From contig NZ_JACOOK010000003.1 in assembly GCF_014288115.1 (NCBI RefSeq), forward strand, positions 124,001 to 188,000: a stretch of 64,000 nucleotides of DNA, given 5' to 3'. Position numbers and translations under genes: made by a program. The notes below the pieces were generated by a model, which saw nothing but the letters and a program-made list of their open reading frames with translations, had not been told where the DNA came from and ran no database searches. Of this stretch, positions 1 through 9,445 are shown piece after piece. This DNA is from Alistipes_A hominis (GTDB lineage Bacteria > Bacteroidota > Bacteroidia > Bacteroidales > Rikenellaceae). Numbering within the stretch: position 1 is the first letter of the stretch; each line of letters begins with the position of its first letter.

Positions 1-173
1 AGCGTACCGCCGGTGAGCGAAGCGATGCGTTCGGCAACGTGCTGCGTATTGCCGCCCCAACTGAAATAGGCGACAAGCGTTTTTGTCGTTCTTCCGTTCG
101 TGGCGACGGACTGAGCATTCGTCCCTGCACAAAGCAGTAGAGCGGCAAACAGTGTCATCAATTTCGTTTTCAT
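1..173 (-). CDS. Exported flavodoxin-like protein (partial, 3' end outside window)
   Basis: The first 57 residues are visible. They begin with a signal peptide (MKTKLMTLFAALLLCAGTNA) and continue into a flavodoxin-type first strand and phosphate loop, reading TLVAYFSWGGNTQHVAERIA. That is the FMN-binding P-loop pattern (S/T-x-x-G-N-T). The start codon overlaps the stop of the upstream hydrolase gene as ATGA, so translation is probably coupled. It is the last visible gene of the reverse operon that begins near 3.57 kb. Related exported flavodoxins occur next to aldo/keto reductases in Bacteroidales. The electron donor and partner are unknown. Confidence 0.7.
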   Translation of the reverse strand, partial: MKTKLMTLFAALLLCAGTNAQSVATNGRTTKTLVAYFSWGGNTQHVAERIASLTGGT

Positions 174-1291
174 ATCCGTTCCGATAATCCAAGGTTTTTA
201 CCGAAAAATTCCGTCAGTTTGCCCTCTGCTTGATTCACATATTCCGGTACATAGTAGGTCTTGATATGCGTCGCACCGGGGATAAGGAACAGTTCTTTGT
301 GCTGCGTGCCGGTCGCCTTGCTGTAACATTGCTCGGTCATGTAAAACGTATCGGCGATGCTGCCGGCAATCATCAGCAAAGGTTGTTCGATCAGATACAT
401 TCCCTCGCTGGCATCGAACGCCATCAGGTCGATCAGACTGCTCTTGGTGTAACGGAACGTGGAGTTGGGATGCGCATGGCTTTGCAGGTAATATTCGTAG
501 CCGTCGCGGTAGAGGTCGAAAGGCAATGCGGCCGCCTGTTCCGGCGTCACGCCGCTCATATCGCCGACGTATTCGATTTCGCCGCTTTCGGCTTCTTTTT
601 GGCGGGCAGCGCAGGCATCGGCGAGTCTTTCCTGCACGCTATTTATCTGTGAGTCGAGAAACCCGTTACGGCGTACCAGTCCCGTGTTGAACATGCTGAG
701 TGTAGCCACCGCTTTGAACCGTTTGTCGGTCTGCGCGGCTTTCAGCGTGTAGCCGCCACCGCCGCAGATGCCGAGGATACCCACCCGCTGCGGGTCTACG
801 CCCGGATATTGCAGTAGGATGTCGGCGGCCCGGCGGATGTCCTCGATGCGGTTGGCCGGCTTGTCCGCGTTGCGCGGTTCGCCCTCGCTGGCTCCCTGAT
901 AGGCGGCGTCGAATGCCAGACAGATATAACCCTGTTCAGCCATGCGCTGGCTGTAAAGTCCTGCTACTTGTTCTTTAACGCCTCCGTTCGGATGCGCCAC
1001 GACGAGGGCCGGATAACTTTTCGCCGGATCGTAGCCCGCAGGAGTATAGACGTTGGCAGCGATTTTCAGGCCGTTCAGGTCGTAGGTAATAGGATGAATA
1101 TTTACTGCTCCCGCTTTATTCTCTGTAATGGCGTCGGCATACACCAAGCCGAACGGGTTGTTGTTGTGGCTCTCGAAATTCGACATATCGGCCGCAGCGA
1201 ATGTTTTGTTCTCTTTCATAGTTTCCTGTGCGTTTAATGTGCCGGACAGTAGGCTCGCCATGCTCAGCACGCAGATACATACTTTTTTCAT
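170..1291 (-). CDS. Secreted alpha/beta hydrolase (dienelactone hydrolase-like)
   Basis: This 373-residue protein has a signal peptide (about residues 1-21, ending SGTLNA) and an alpha/beta-hydrolase fold. The nucleophile elbow reads GICGGG with Cys176 in place of the usual serine, as in dienelactone hydrolases and YcjY-type proteins. A late Asp (in AGSIADTF) and His (in GATHIK) can complete the triad. The reading frame is open further upstream, but the start at 1291 is preferred: it gives the signal peptide and overlaps the preceding reductase stop as TAATG. The substrate is unknown. Lying between an aldo/keto reductase and a flavodoxin suggests a redox or detoxification role, which is inference. 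Confidence 0.8.
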   Translation of the reverse strand: MKKVCICVLSMASLLSGTLNAQETMKENKTFAAADMSNFESHNNNPFGLVYADAITENKAGAVNIHPITYDLNGLKIAANVYTPAGYDPAKSYPALVVAHPNGGVKEQVAGLYSQRMAEQGYICLAFDAAYQGASEGEPRNADKPANRIEDIRRAADILLQYPGVDPQRVGILGICGGGGYTLKAAQTDKRFKAVATLSMFNTGLVRRNGFLDSQINSVQERLADACAARQKEAESGEIEYVGDMSGVTPEQAAALPFDLYRDGYEYYLQSHAHPNSTFRYTKSSLIDLMAFDASEGMYLIEQPLLMIAGSIADTFYMTEQCYSKATGTQHKELFLIPGATHIKTYYVPEYVNQAEGKLTEFFGKNLGLSERI

Positions 1292-2313
1292 TATTCTCCT
1301 TCGGTTTTTGGTTTCTCTATAATGGGTGAACCTCCGAACACCTCGCTCATTTCGATCGTATCGAGTTCGGCGTCGATGGCCCGTACCTCTTTCGCAGACA
1401 AGCGTATATCCGTTGCGCCTATGTTCTCTTTCAGGCGACAGAGGCAACGCGTTCCGGGAATGGGAACGATCCACGAACGTTTGTTCATCATCCATGCCAG
1501 CGAGATCTGCGAGGCGGTGGCGCGGTGTTCGTCCGCCAACCGTTCGAGCAGGGCGAACAGCGGACGGTTCTTCACGAAACTTTCCCTGCGGTATTGCGGC
1601 ATCGAGGCACGGTAGTCGGTTGTCGGGTCAAACGTAGTTTCGGCTGTATAACGGTTGCTCAACAATCCGTTGGCAAGCGGCGAGAATGCGACGAACCCCA
1701 CGCCCAGCTCTTCGAGTACGGGAAACAACGTTTCGTGTCGGCGGACCATCATCGAGTAGCGGTTTTGTATCGCCGTTACAGGACAGACACGGTGGGCGCG
1801 GCGCAGGTATTCTTCGGTCGTTTCCGATATGCCCCAGTGCAGGATTTTTCCCTCCCGGATAAGGTCTGCCATTACTTCCGCCACCGCCTCCGGTTCGATA
1901 GCCGGGTCGATACGGTGTTGGTAATAAAGGTCGATACGGTCGGTGTGCAAACGGCGGAGAGACCCTTCGAGCGAACGACGAATGGCTGCCGGACGCGAAT
2001 CGGGGATCACGGCGTGCGTGCCGCTTGCTTCGGGACGGTCGAACGATATGCCGAATTTGGTGGCGATGACAACACGGTCGCGGAACGGACGCAGGGCCTC
2101 GCCCAGCAACTCTTCGTTATCGTGCGGTCGGTCGGCCGTGCCATACGCCTCGGCGGTATCGAAGAAGGTGTAACCCATTTCCACGGCATCGGCAAGGAGT
2201 TCCATCATTTCCCGTTTGTCGGCGGGAGCGCCGTAGGCGTGGCTCATGCCCATGCAGCCCAGCCCGACGGCCGATACCCTCAGCCCGCTCAATCCTAATG
2301 TTCTGTATTCCAT
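1291..2313 (-). CDS. Aldo/keto reductase (AKR13/YakC-like)
   Basis: The 340-residue protein is a complete (beta/alpha)8 NADPH-dependent oxidoreductase. The catalytic tetrad is visible as Asp52 and Tyr57 (FDTAEAYG), Lys86 (VVIATKFG) and His133 (LYYQHRID). The N-terminus MEYRTLGLSGLRVSAVGLGC is typical of the YakC/AKR13 branch. Only 8 bases separate it from the DUF418 gene upstream, and it overlaps the hydrolase gene downstream by one base, so it is an operon member. The natural carbonyl substrate cannot be read from sequence. Confidence 0.9.
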   Translation of the reverse strand: MEYRTLGLSGLRVSAVGLGCMGMSHAYGAPADKREMMELLADAVEMGYTFFDTAEAYGTADRPHDNEELLGEALRPFRDRVVIATKFGISFDRPEASGTHAVIPDSRPAAIRRSLEGSLRRLHTDRIDLYYQHRIDPAIEPEAVAEVMADLIREGKILHWGISETTEEYLRRAHRVCPVTAIQNRYSMMVRRHETLFPVLEELGVGFVAFSPLANGLLSNRYTAETTFDPTTDYRASMPQYRRESFVKNRPLFALLERLADEHRATASQISLAWMMNKRSWIVPIPGTRCLCRLKENIGATDIRLSAKEVRAIDAELDTIEMSEVFGGSPIIEKPKTEGE

Positions 2314-2321
2314 ATTTTCTA

Positions 2322-3569
2322 TTATTTACGAAACGGTTGCCATTTAAGATAGGTCGCCGAACGCCAGAACCATTCCAGCGGGCCGTATTTGAAATAAGTG
2401 AGCCATATTCTACTGAATACGACTTGTACTATATAAAATGCAATTCCCAAACAAAATAATTCGGTAGCATGCCAACGGCCGAATATGGAGCCGAAACCCC
2501 AAAGCGAGAATATGATGGAGCCTATAATGCCTTGCGCTTCGTAATTTGTAAGTCCCATGCGCCCGTAAGGAGTCAATAGATTCAGGCATTTTCCTATACC
2601 TTTCATATGATACAGAATAACGAATCCCATCGTTATGGCTGCCGAGAAAAGAACCATATTCACATCGTTCAACGTCATGCGGAAAAGCGCTGTCGCAGAG
2701 GGGGTAATACCTTGCATGAAAGAGGTGTGTTCTTGCGGCAGGAGTCCGTTCATTCGACCGATAATCCACGCTCCGGCAGCAAACGATACGAATAGTGAGA
2801 TGTTGCGGCGAGTGTGCAGGTGTACCGTTTCGAAAAAGCGGATACGCCCGACGACGAGTCCCAAAATAAAGAGGGCAAAAGTCAGATAACCACGACCGCC
2901 CCAATTGAACTGGTAATTTAATGTCCGCATTCGACCATCCATGAGGTTGCTTTTGATGGTATTGGCAAGTGACGGAGTTTCTTGTGCGACGTCGGCCATT
3001 TGGCGCGGACGCTCGGCACGCACGCGTTCCGTTTCGGGGGCATTGGCAACTACGGTAGTTTCCCGAGGAGCCGCGATTTTATCGTAACCGAAAGATATCC
3101 AACGAGGAGCGCCTATCAGAATCAAGGATGCGACTACGACAAGTACTCTGGTCTTCAATGGATACAATAATACCAACACCAATCCGAATAGGGCATAAAA
3201 CGATAGGATATCTCCCGAATAAAATGCGCTTCCGACTACGCCTATCAAAAAGAGTATTACCATACGCCAGATAAAACGCTGTCTGAAATCCACTCCTTTT
3301 CTCGCAGCACGATCCATTTGTATGAAAAAGCTCATACCGAAAAGAAATGCGAAAATATTTATAAAACGTCCCATGAGTACGTTGCGGGTCAACCAACCGA
3401 TCCACTCGTCTAAAACAGGGAAAGCAGGTTCGGTTGGCGTAAATGCACCGAAATTAAAAATGCTGTAATGTTGCTGCATGTGTACCAGTACCACACCGAG
3501 TAAGGCGAATCCTCGCAGGGCATCGATTACGGTAATACGATTGTCTTTTACTGTTTGGTTCTGTCCCAT
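2322..3569 (-). CDS. DUF418 (YeiB-like) integral membrane protein
   Basis: I take the start at 3569 (MGQNQTVKDNRI), giving 415 residues; an in-frame upstream ATG at 3593 would add eight. The N-terminus carries the family signature IDALRGFALLGVVLVHM, followed by about eight to ten hydrophobic helices. The C-terminus has the DUF418 hallmark GPLEWFWRSATYLKW. Family members sit in the inner membrane, and the acyltransferase-3-like fold suggests transport or modification of a small molecule, but no substrate is established. It is the first gene of the four-gene operon, behind the promoter motif at 3632-3639. Confidence 0.88.
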   Translation of the reverse strand: MGQNQTVKDNRITVIDALRGFALLGVVLVHMQQHYSIFNFGAFTPTEPAFPVLDEWIGWLTRNVLMGRFINIFAFLFGMSFFIQMDRAARKGVDFRQRFIWRMVILFLIGVVGSAFYSGDILSFYALFGLVLVLLYPLKTRVLVVVASLILIGAPRWISFGYDKIAAPRETTVVANAPETERVRAERPRQMADVAQETPSLANTIKSNLMDGRMRTLNYQFNWGGRGYLTFALFILGLVVGRIRFFETVHLHTRRNISLFVSFAAGAWIIGRMNGLLPQEHTSFMQGITPSATALFRMTLNDVNMVLFSAAITMGFVILYHMKGIGKCLNLLTPYGRMGLTNYEAQGIIGSIIFSLWGFGSIFGRWHATELFCLGIAFYIVQVVFSRIWLTYFKYGPLEWFWRSATYLKWQPFRK

Positions 3570-3631
3570 AAATATAGCTAATGCGAATTTCAATTATTTG
3601 TCTTTAACCACGTTGTCCATGTTCGACATTG

Positions 3632-3639
3632 CAAAGTTA
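3632..3639 (-). promoter_or_regulatory. Bacteroidetes -7 element (TAACTTTG)
   Basis: An exact TAnnTTTG match read on the reverse strand, about 60 bases before the DUF418 start. It would drive the DUF418, reductase, hydrolase, flavodoxin operon. No well-spaced TTTG -33 box is obvious. Confidence 0.5.
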
Positions 3640-3837
3640 GAGAAGAACCTCAAACCGTAATTACAATAAATTCGGTTGGAACTACACTTATCTCGGTTTT
3701 TGTATCGTCCGATCCTGGACGATTGAATTTCAATGTAATTTACCGCAAAAAATGCAATCCAAACCGTATTTTTTATACTGGCAACATATGTGAATATGCC
3801 TACATTTACACAACTGTAAAAACAAAATAATTAGCGT

Positions 3838-4677
3838 ATGGACACAGTAAAATTGAACAATGGCGTCGAAATGCCGCAGATGGGTTACGGCGTCTATCAG
3901 GTATCGCCCGCCGAATGCGAACGTTGCGTAAGCGATGCATTGAAAGTGGGTTACCGGATGATCGACACGGCGCAGGCATACCACAACGAAGAAGGCGTAG
4001 GAAATGCCGTCGGCAAAAGCGGTATCGACCGCAAGGAGATTTTCCTCGTGTCGAAAGTGTGGATATCGAACTACGGGTATGAAAAAGCGAAAGCTTCCAT
4101 CGACGAGAGCCTGCGTAAATTGCAAACGGACTATATCGACCTGATGCTCCTGCACCAGCCGTTCTGCGACCGTTACGGGGCATATCGCGCATTAGAAGAG
4201 GCATATAAGGATGGTAAACTACGTGCCATCGGCGTTTCGAATTTCTATCCCGACCACTTTATCGACCTGGCCAGCAACGTGGAGATCGTGCCGGCGGTAA
4301 ATCAAGTGGAAACGCACGTATTCGACCAACAGACCGAGCCGCAGAAAATCATGGAGGAGTTCGGTACGCGCATCATGTCGTGGGGACCGTTCGCCGAAGG
4401 TCGCAACGGTTTCTTTACGAATCCGCTGTTGGCCGGAATCGGCGGCAAATACGGCAAAAGCGTAGCTCAGGTCGCCCTGCGCTGGCTTATCCAGCGCGGC
4501 GTAATTATCATTCCCAAATCGACCCATATCGAACGGATGCGGCAGAATATCGACATCTTCGACTTCTCGCTCGCCGACGAGGATATGGCCGCCATCGCCA
4601 CGCTCGATACGGGCAGGAGCCTCTTCTTCGACCACCACGACGCGGAAACGACTCGAATGTTCATGGGATGGAAATAA
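3838..4677 (+). CDS. Aldo/keto reductase (AKR5-like, 2,5-diketo-gluconate reductase type)
   Basis: The 279-residue NADPH-dependent reductase starts MDTVKLNNGVEMPQMGYGVY, typical of the YvgN/DkgA branch. The tetrad is Asp43 and Tyr48 (MIDTAQAYHNEEG), Lys73 (VSKVW) and His106 (LLHQPF). C-terminal cofactor motifs IIPKSTHIERM and N-x-x-I-F-D-F are present. It is transcribed away from the reverse operon across a 244-base AT-rich gap and belongs to a different AKR subfamily from the reductase at 1.3-2.3 kb. The substrate is unknown. Confidence 0.9.
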   Translation: MDTVKLNNGVEMPQMGYGVYQVSPAECERCVSDALKVGYRMIDTAQAYHNEEGVGNAVGKSGIDRKEIFLVSKVWISNYGYEKAKASIDESLRKLQTDYIDLMLLHQPFCDRYGAYRALEEAYKDGKLRAIGVSNFYPDHFIDLASNVEIVPAVNQVETHVFDQQTEPQKIMEEFGTRIMSWGPFAEGRNGFFTNPLLAGIGGKYGKSVAQVALRWLIQRGVIIIPKSTHIERMRQNIDIFDFSLADEDMAAIATLDTGRSLFFDHHDAETTRMFMGWK

Positions 4678-4784
4678 AATGGTACTGGCTCCGCTGCCGG
4701 TACTGATTGTAGCAACCTACGACGAACAAGGTACGCCCCGCTATAAATGTAGGAGGCGTTCAGCGCGGTTATCATCACGTAGCA

Positions 4785-5437
4785 TTGAACCTCTCTAATC
4801 ATAAGACGACCGAGAATCTGGAACTTGAAAGGGCATTCTTTAAAGGGCTACTGGTCTTCGCCACGGTCGCCACGGCGCAACAGTACCGCACGAATATCTT
4901 CGGCATACGGGCCGGTTACAGCCTGTCGGATATGACGGGCAACTACCTGGAAGGGGAAAAATCTCCGACCCGCGGTCGAGTTTCCACGTGGGAGTATCCG
5001 ACCGGATCCTGCTGTCGCGCCGGTATCCGCTCTACCTGGAGACGGGGCTCTATCTCTCGAACAAAGGCGTCAAACCGGATATCGCCTACGAAGACGTTCC
5101 GGGCACCTCGCAGATACGCCCGAGGGTCGCACTGATGTACCTGCAACTGCCTGTGATGATCGCCTACCATTTCCGGCTGGGACGCGCGACGGCCCTGCAA
5201 CCGTTCGTGGGCGGTTACCACTCCGTAGGCATCAGCTGCAAGCAAAAAGAGGGGTACAGCGGCCGGATCACCGGTACGGCCACGACCGATTCGGCAAAAC
5301 GGAAAACAACGCGCCCACCCGGTTTCCGGGAAAACGCCCGTCGAAACACGAAAAATCCCCTCCGGATTCCGGAGGGGATTTTTACGATCGCGCGGCGGCG
5401 GCATCGAACGGCGCCTGCCGCCGCAATCTATTTGTAA
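4785..5437 (+). pseudogene. Outer-membrane beta-barrel (porin family) relic, frameshifted and truncated
   Basis: One frame reads a signal-like segment and a first strand (RTNIFGIRAGYSLSDMTGNY). At about 4965-4975 the sense continues in another frame: after the shift it reads SDPRSSFHVGVSDRILLSRR and then barrel strands ending LPVMIAYHF and FVGGYHSVGI. Joined, this matches small Bacteroidetes PorT/OmpW-like outer-membrane proteins. The C-terminal half of the barrel is missing, and the second frame runs through the hairpin at 5351-5383. I call it a pseudogene; a sequencing error at one base would repair the shift but not the truncation. Confidence 0.6.
5351..5383. terminator. Bidirectional hairpin terminator
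   Basis: A near-perfect inverted repeat (AAAAATCCCCTCCGG / CCGGAGGGGATTTTT) with A and T runs on the two sides. It lies between the porin relic and the convergent folD gene and can serve both strands. Confidence 0.8.
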
Positions 5438-6303
5438 ACTTCCCTGCGTGCGGCTTTCAGCGTATTCTTCATCAACGAGATGATCGTCATCGGCCCGACG
5501 CCGCCGGGAACCGGCGTAATGTAACTGCATTTCGGGGCCACCTCGTCGAACTTGACGTCGCCGAGCAGCTTCCAGCCCGATTTGGTCTTGTCGCTCGGAA
5601 CGCGCGTAATGCCTACGTCGACGACCACCGCCCCGTCTTTCACCATGTCTGCGGTAACGAATTCGGCCTTGCCGAGCGCCGCGATTACGATGTCGCCGCC
5701 GCGCACCACCTTTTTAAGATCCTTCGTCCGGCTGTGGCACAGCGTCACCGTACAGTCCCAGCCTTTCTGCGACAGCAGGTTGGCGATCGGACGGCCGACG
5801 ATGTTGCTGCGGCCGATCACGACGCAATGCCGTCCGGCGGTTTCGATCCCGTAATATTTTAGCAATTCGAGAATCCCGTCCGGCGTGGCCGGCAGATAGG
5901 ACGGCAGTCCGGAGATCATCCGCCCGGTATTGACCGGATGAAAACCGTCGACATCCTTCTTCGGATCGATCGCTTCGATCACCCGTTGTTCCGAGATATG
6001 TTTCGGCAGCGGCAACTGGACGATGAAACCGTCCACCTGCGGATCGGCGTTCAGCCGGGCGATCTCGCCGAGCAACGTCTCTTCGGACGTCTCTTCCGGC
6101 AGCCGCAGCACGGTCGAACGGAACCCCACCTCGCCGCAGCACTTCTCTTTATGTCCCACATACGTCTGGCTCGCCCCGTCGTTGCCGACCAGAATGGCCA
6201 CCAGATGCGGCGTCCGGTTCCCGCCGGCGACCCAAGCCGCCACTTCGGCCGCGATCTCCCGGCGCAGGCTGGCCGCCACCTCTTTTCCGTCTATTATCTG
6301 CAT
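5428..6303 (-). CDS. folD: Bifunctional methylenetetrahydrofolate dehydrogenase / methenyl-THF cyclohydrolase
   Basis: The 291-residue cytosolic enzyme interconverts 5,10-methylene-THF, 5,10-methenyl-THF and 10-formyl-THF, feeding purine and formyl-methionine synthesis. Visible signatures are YVGHKEKCCGEVG with the cyclohydrolase lysine, DGFIVQLPLPKHI, KKDVDGFHPVN, the dinucleotide-binding RSNIVGRPIANLL, and the C-terminal PVPGGVGPMTI. Length is normal. It starts 18 bases after ffh, so the two are cotranscribed from the promoter near 7.71 kb. Confidence 0.97.
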   Translation of the reverse strand: MQIIDGKEVAASLRREIAAEVAAWVAGGNRTPHLVAILVGNDGASQTYVGHKEKCCGEVGFRSTVLRLPEETSEETLLGEIARLNADPQVDGFIVQLPLPKHISEQRVIEAIDPKKDVDGFHPVNTGRMISGLPSYLPATPDGILELLKYYGIETAGRHCVVIGRSNIVGRPIANLLSQKGWDCTVTLCHSRTKDLKKVVRGGDIVIAALGKAEFVTADMVKDGAVVVDVGITRVPSDKTKSGWKLLGDVKFDEVAPKCSYITPVPGGVGPMTIISLMKNTLKAARREVYK

Positions 6304-6321
6304 CGTATACGTGTTTAGTCG

Positions 6322-7650
6322 TTATCGTTTCATCCGTCCGGCCATCTTGGCCATTTGCGGCATACCGCCGGCTACGGTCTTCATCATTTTGCGCGTATCG
6401 TCGAACTGTTTGAGCAGGCGGTTCACCTCCTGCACGGTCGTCCCGCTGCCCGCCGCGATCCGCTGCTTGCGACTGCCGTTGATCAACGCGGGATTCTCGC
6501 GCTCCTTCGGCGTCATCGAATGAATAATCGCCTCGGTCTGCTTGAACACGTCGTCGTTGATCTCGACGTTTTTCAGCGCCTTGCCGACGCCGGGAATCAT
6601 CGACGCCAGATCCTTCAGGTTGCCCATTTTCTTGATCTGCGTGATCTGCGTCAGGAAGTCGTTGAAATTGAACTGATCCTTGACCAGCTTTTTCTTCAGC
6701 CTGCGGGCTTCCTCCTCGTCGTACTGCTCCTGTGCCCGTTCGACCAGCGACACGATGTCGCCCATGCCGAGAATACGGTCGGCCATACGTTCCGGATGAA
6801 ACACCTGCAACGCGTCCATCTTTTCGCCCGAACTGATGAATTTCAGCGGTTTGTTGACCACCGCACGGATCGAAATCGCCGCGCCGCCGCGGGTATCGCC
6901 GTCGAGTTTAGTAAGCACTACGCCGTCGAAATCGAGCCGGTCATTGAACTCCCTGGCGGTATTCACCGCATCCTGACCGGTCATCGCATCGACTACGAAC
7001 AGGATTTCGCTCGGCGAAACGGCCTTTTTGATCGCAGCGATCTCCTGCATCATCTGTTCGTCGACCGCCAGACGCCCCGCCGTATCGACGATTACCGTAT
7101 TGATGTGATTGGCCCGCGCGTATTTAACGGCATTTTCGGCGATCTGCACCGGATTCTTGCTACCCTCTTCGGTATAAACCTCCACGCCGACCTGATCCCC
7201 TAGTATCTTCAACTGGTCGATGGCGGCCGGACGGTAAACGTCGCCCGCCACCAGCAGTACCTGGCGGCCTTTCTTGCTCTTGATCAGGTTGGCCAACTTG
7301 CCGGAAAAGGTCGTCTTACCCGACCCCTGCAACCCGGCGATCAGCACCACGGCCGGCGAACCTTCCAGGTGGATATCGCTCATCGTCCCGCCCATCAGTT
7401 CGGCCAATTCGTCGCGGACGATCTTCGTCATCATCTGTCCGGGCTTGACCGCCGTCAGTACATTCTGTCCCAGCGCCTTGGCTTTCACTTCGTCGGTGAA
7501 CGTCTTAGCCACTTTATAGTTGACGTCGGCGTCGATCAGCGCGCGCCGGATCTCTTTCAGGCTCTCGGCGACGTTGATTTCGGTGATGCGTCCCTCTCCT
7601 TTCAGGATCTTAAACGACCGTTCGAGTTTATCGGTAAGATTTTCAAACAT
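6322..7650 (-). CDS. ffh: Signal recognition particle GTPase
   Basis: This 442-residue SRP54 homologue binds the 4.5S RNA and targets nascent membrane proteins to FtsY and SecYEG. The N domain is followed by the G domain with P-loop GLQGSGKTT, DTAGR and TKLDGDTRGG. The methionine-rich M domain contains the RNA-binding segment around NGSRKQRIAAGSGTTVQEVN. Length and domain order are normal. It is the first gene of the ffh-folD operon. Confidence 0.98.
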   Translation of the reverse strand: MFENLTDKLERSFKILKGEGRITEINVAESLKEIRRALIDADVNYKVAKTFTDEVKAKALGQNVLTAVKPGQMMTKIVRDELAELMGGTMSDIHLEGSPAVVLIAGLQGSGKTTFSGKLANLIKSKKGRQVLLVAGDVYRPAAIDQLKILGDQVGVEVYTEEGSKNPVQIAENAVKYARANHINTVIVDTAGRLAVDEQMMQEIAAIKKAVSPSEILFVVDAMTGQDAVNTAREFNDRLDFDGVVLTKLDGDTRGGAAISIRAVVNKPLKFISSGEKMDALQVFHPERMADRILGMGDIVSLVERAQEQYDEEEARRLKKKLVKDQFNFNDFLTQITQIKKMGNLKDLASMIPGVGKALKNVEINDDVFKQTEAIIHSMTPKERENPALINGSRKQRIAAGSGTTVQEVNRLLKQFDDTRKMMKTVAGGMPQMAKMAGRMKR

Positions 7651-7709
7651 ATTTCGAAGATTTTTTCAGATTCAGCACAAGTCGGAAACGGGCTTCCGCC
7701 TCCAGCCTA

Positions 7710-7717
7710 CAAAAATA
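7710..7717 (-). promoter_or_regulatory. Bacteroidetes -7 element (TATTTTTG) for ffh-folD
   Basis: An exact TAnnTTTG match on the reverse strand about 60 bases before ffh. The rest of the 211-base gap up to the aldehyde dehydrogenase gene shows nothing else I recognise. Confidence 0.5.
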
Positions 7718-7861
7718 CGATATAATTTTTAAAAAACAGACAATCCGCGCCAAACACCGCCGCAATTATCCGTCCGACGGCAGCGTCCCCTGCAAACGGA
7801 TCGGCAAACAACCGGTTCCGTCGTTTTCCAAGCCGTTCCCCCGGAAACACTCCGCCTCACT

Positions 7862-9232
7862 CTATTTTAAAAACTTTTTAAACAACCGGATACTGCGGTA
7901 CGGAGCGTACCGCAACGGAATATCGATCCACCGGGGCGAACGCACGACGGCCCGCAGGTTGCTGAACAGTTCGAACGAGAACCGTCCGTGATACTTTCCT
8001 ATGCCGCTGCGCCCGACACCGCCGAACGGCAGCCGGCCGTTGGCCAGTTGCACGACCGTATCGTTGACGCAGGCCCCGCCCGACGAAGTGGAGCGCAGCA
8101 CCCGGTCGGCTTCCCGACGTCCGCCGAAATAATAGAGCGCCAGCGGTTTGTCGCGCTCGTTCACGTAGCGGATCACCGTTTCGATATCGTGAAACCCTTT
8201 GACCGGCAGCAGCGGCCCGAAAATCTCCTGTCGCATGACCGGACTGTCGTCGTCCGGCTCGTCGATCAGTGTCGGGGCCACGTAACGCTGCTGCGGATCG
8301 CAAGTTCCGCCGAAAAGGATCTTTCCCGAACCATGCATCATCCGCTGCAGCCGTTCGGCAGCCTGCACCGAAACGATCCGCGGATAATCGTCGCTGAGGC
8401 GCGGATCGTCGCCGAAAAAACGACGGACGGCCCGCTCCATCTCGACGCACAATTGTCGCTTACGGTCGGCGTGTACGAACAGGTAATCGGGAGCCACGCA
8501 GGTCTGTCCGGCATTCAGCAATTTTCCCCAAACGATCCGTCGGGCGGCCAGCGGGATATCCGCATCCCGTCCGACGATGCAAGGGCTTTTTCCGCCAAGC
8601 TCCAGCGTCAGCGGCGTCAGATGTTCGGCCGCGGCCCGCATCACCGTCTGTCCGAACGCCGATCCGCCCGTAAAAAAAATAGAATCGAAACGCTGTTTCA
8701 GCACCTCTTCGACGACCTCGGGCCCTCCCTCCAGAAACGACACGTAACCGGGCGGAAAAACCTCGCCGATCAGTCGTTTCAGCAGCGCCTCGGTATGCGG
8801 AACCAGCGGCGAGGACTTCAGCACGGCGCAGTTGCCGGCCGACAAGGCGCCGACCAGCGGATTCAGCAGCAACTGCACCGGGTAGTTCCACGGCGCGACG
8901 ATCAGCACCACGCCCAGCGGCTCGGGCACGATGCGGCTTCCGGACGGCAAGATCGTCAGCGGCGACGGCACGCGTCTCCCGGCCGTCCAGCGCTTCAGGC
9001 GGCGAAGATGGCGGGCGATCTCCTGCAGTACGATTCCGATCTCGGTCAGGTAACTTTCCGACGCCGACTTATGCAGATCCAACCGCAACGCCTCGCACAA
9101 AGCGTCCGTATGATCCCGTAGCGCTTTCCGCAACCGGCGCAGCGCCTCCGCCCGGAACCGGACGTCGCGCGTACGACCCTCGGCGAAATAACGGCGATGC
9201 CCGCGGAGGAGCGATTCCATATCTTCCGACAT
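7862..9232 (-). CDS. NAD(P)-dependent aldehyde dehydrogenase
   Basis: The 456-residue enzyme is of the class-3-like aldehyde dehydrogenase type: about 450 residues, with a C-terminal hydrophobic tail replaced by a basic stretch. It has the Glu general base in LTLELGGKSP (about residue 209) and the catalytic Cys in NAGQTCVAPDY (about residue 244). Also present are the cofactor region VLIVAPWNYPVQLLLNPLVG and the motif QEIFGPLLPV. It oxidises an aldehyde to an acid, but the substrate is unclear; medium-chain or fatty aldehydes are usual for this branch. It has no close operon partner. Confidence 0.92.
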   Translation of the reverse strand: MSEDMESLLRGHRRYFAEGRTRDVRFRAEALRRLRKALRDHTDALCEALRLDLHKSASESYLTEIGIVLQEIARHLRRLKRWTAGRRVPSPLTILPSGSRIVPEPLGVVLIVAPWNYPVQLLLNPLVGALSAGNCAVLKSSPLVPHTEALLKRLIGEVFPPGYVSFLEGGPEVVEEVLKQRFDSIFFTGGSAFGQTVMRAAAEHLTPLTLELGGKSPCIVGRDADIPLAARRIVWGKLLNAGQTCVAPDYLFVHADRKRQLCVEMERAVRRFFGDDPRLSDDYPRIVSVQAAERLQRMMHGSGKILFGGTCDPQQRYVAPTLIDEPDDDSPVMRQEIFGPLLPVKGFHDIETVIRYVNERDKPLALYYFGGRREADRVLRSTSSGGACVNDTVVQLANGRLPFGGVGRSGIGKYHGRFSFELFSNLRAVVRSPRWIDIPLRYAPYRSIRLFKKFLK

Positions 9233-9445
9233 ATCTTCAGGTTATTTTATTACGGGCGAAGTTAACATTTTCCGCGGAACGGAGCGCCGCTCCCCCGAAA
9301 ACCGTCCCGAAAGGAAAATGTCATATCTTGGCTCCACGTCGGACATTTAGGACATCAATCCTGCGAATCAGGACACTATATCACGCCATTTTTGCCGATT
9401 TTTGTAGAAAAGATAGGATGTATTCACAACTAATCTTGTTGCCAA

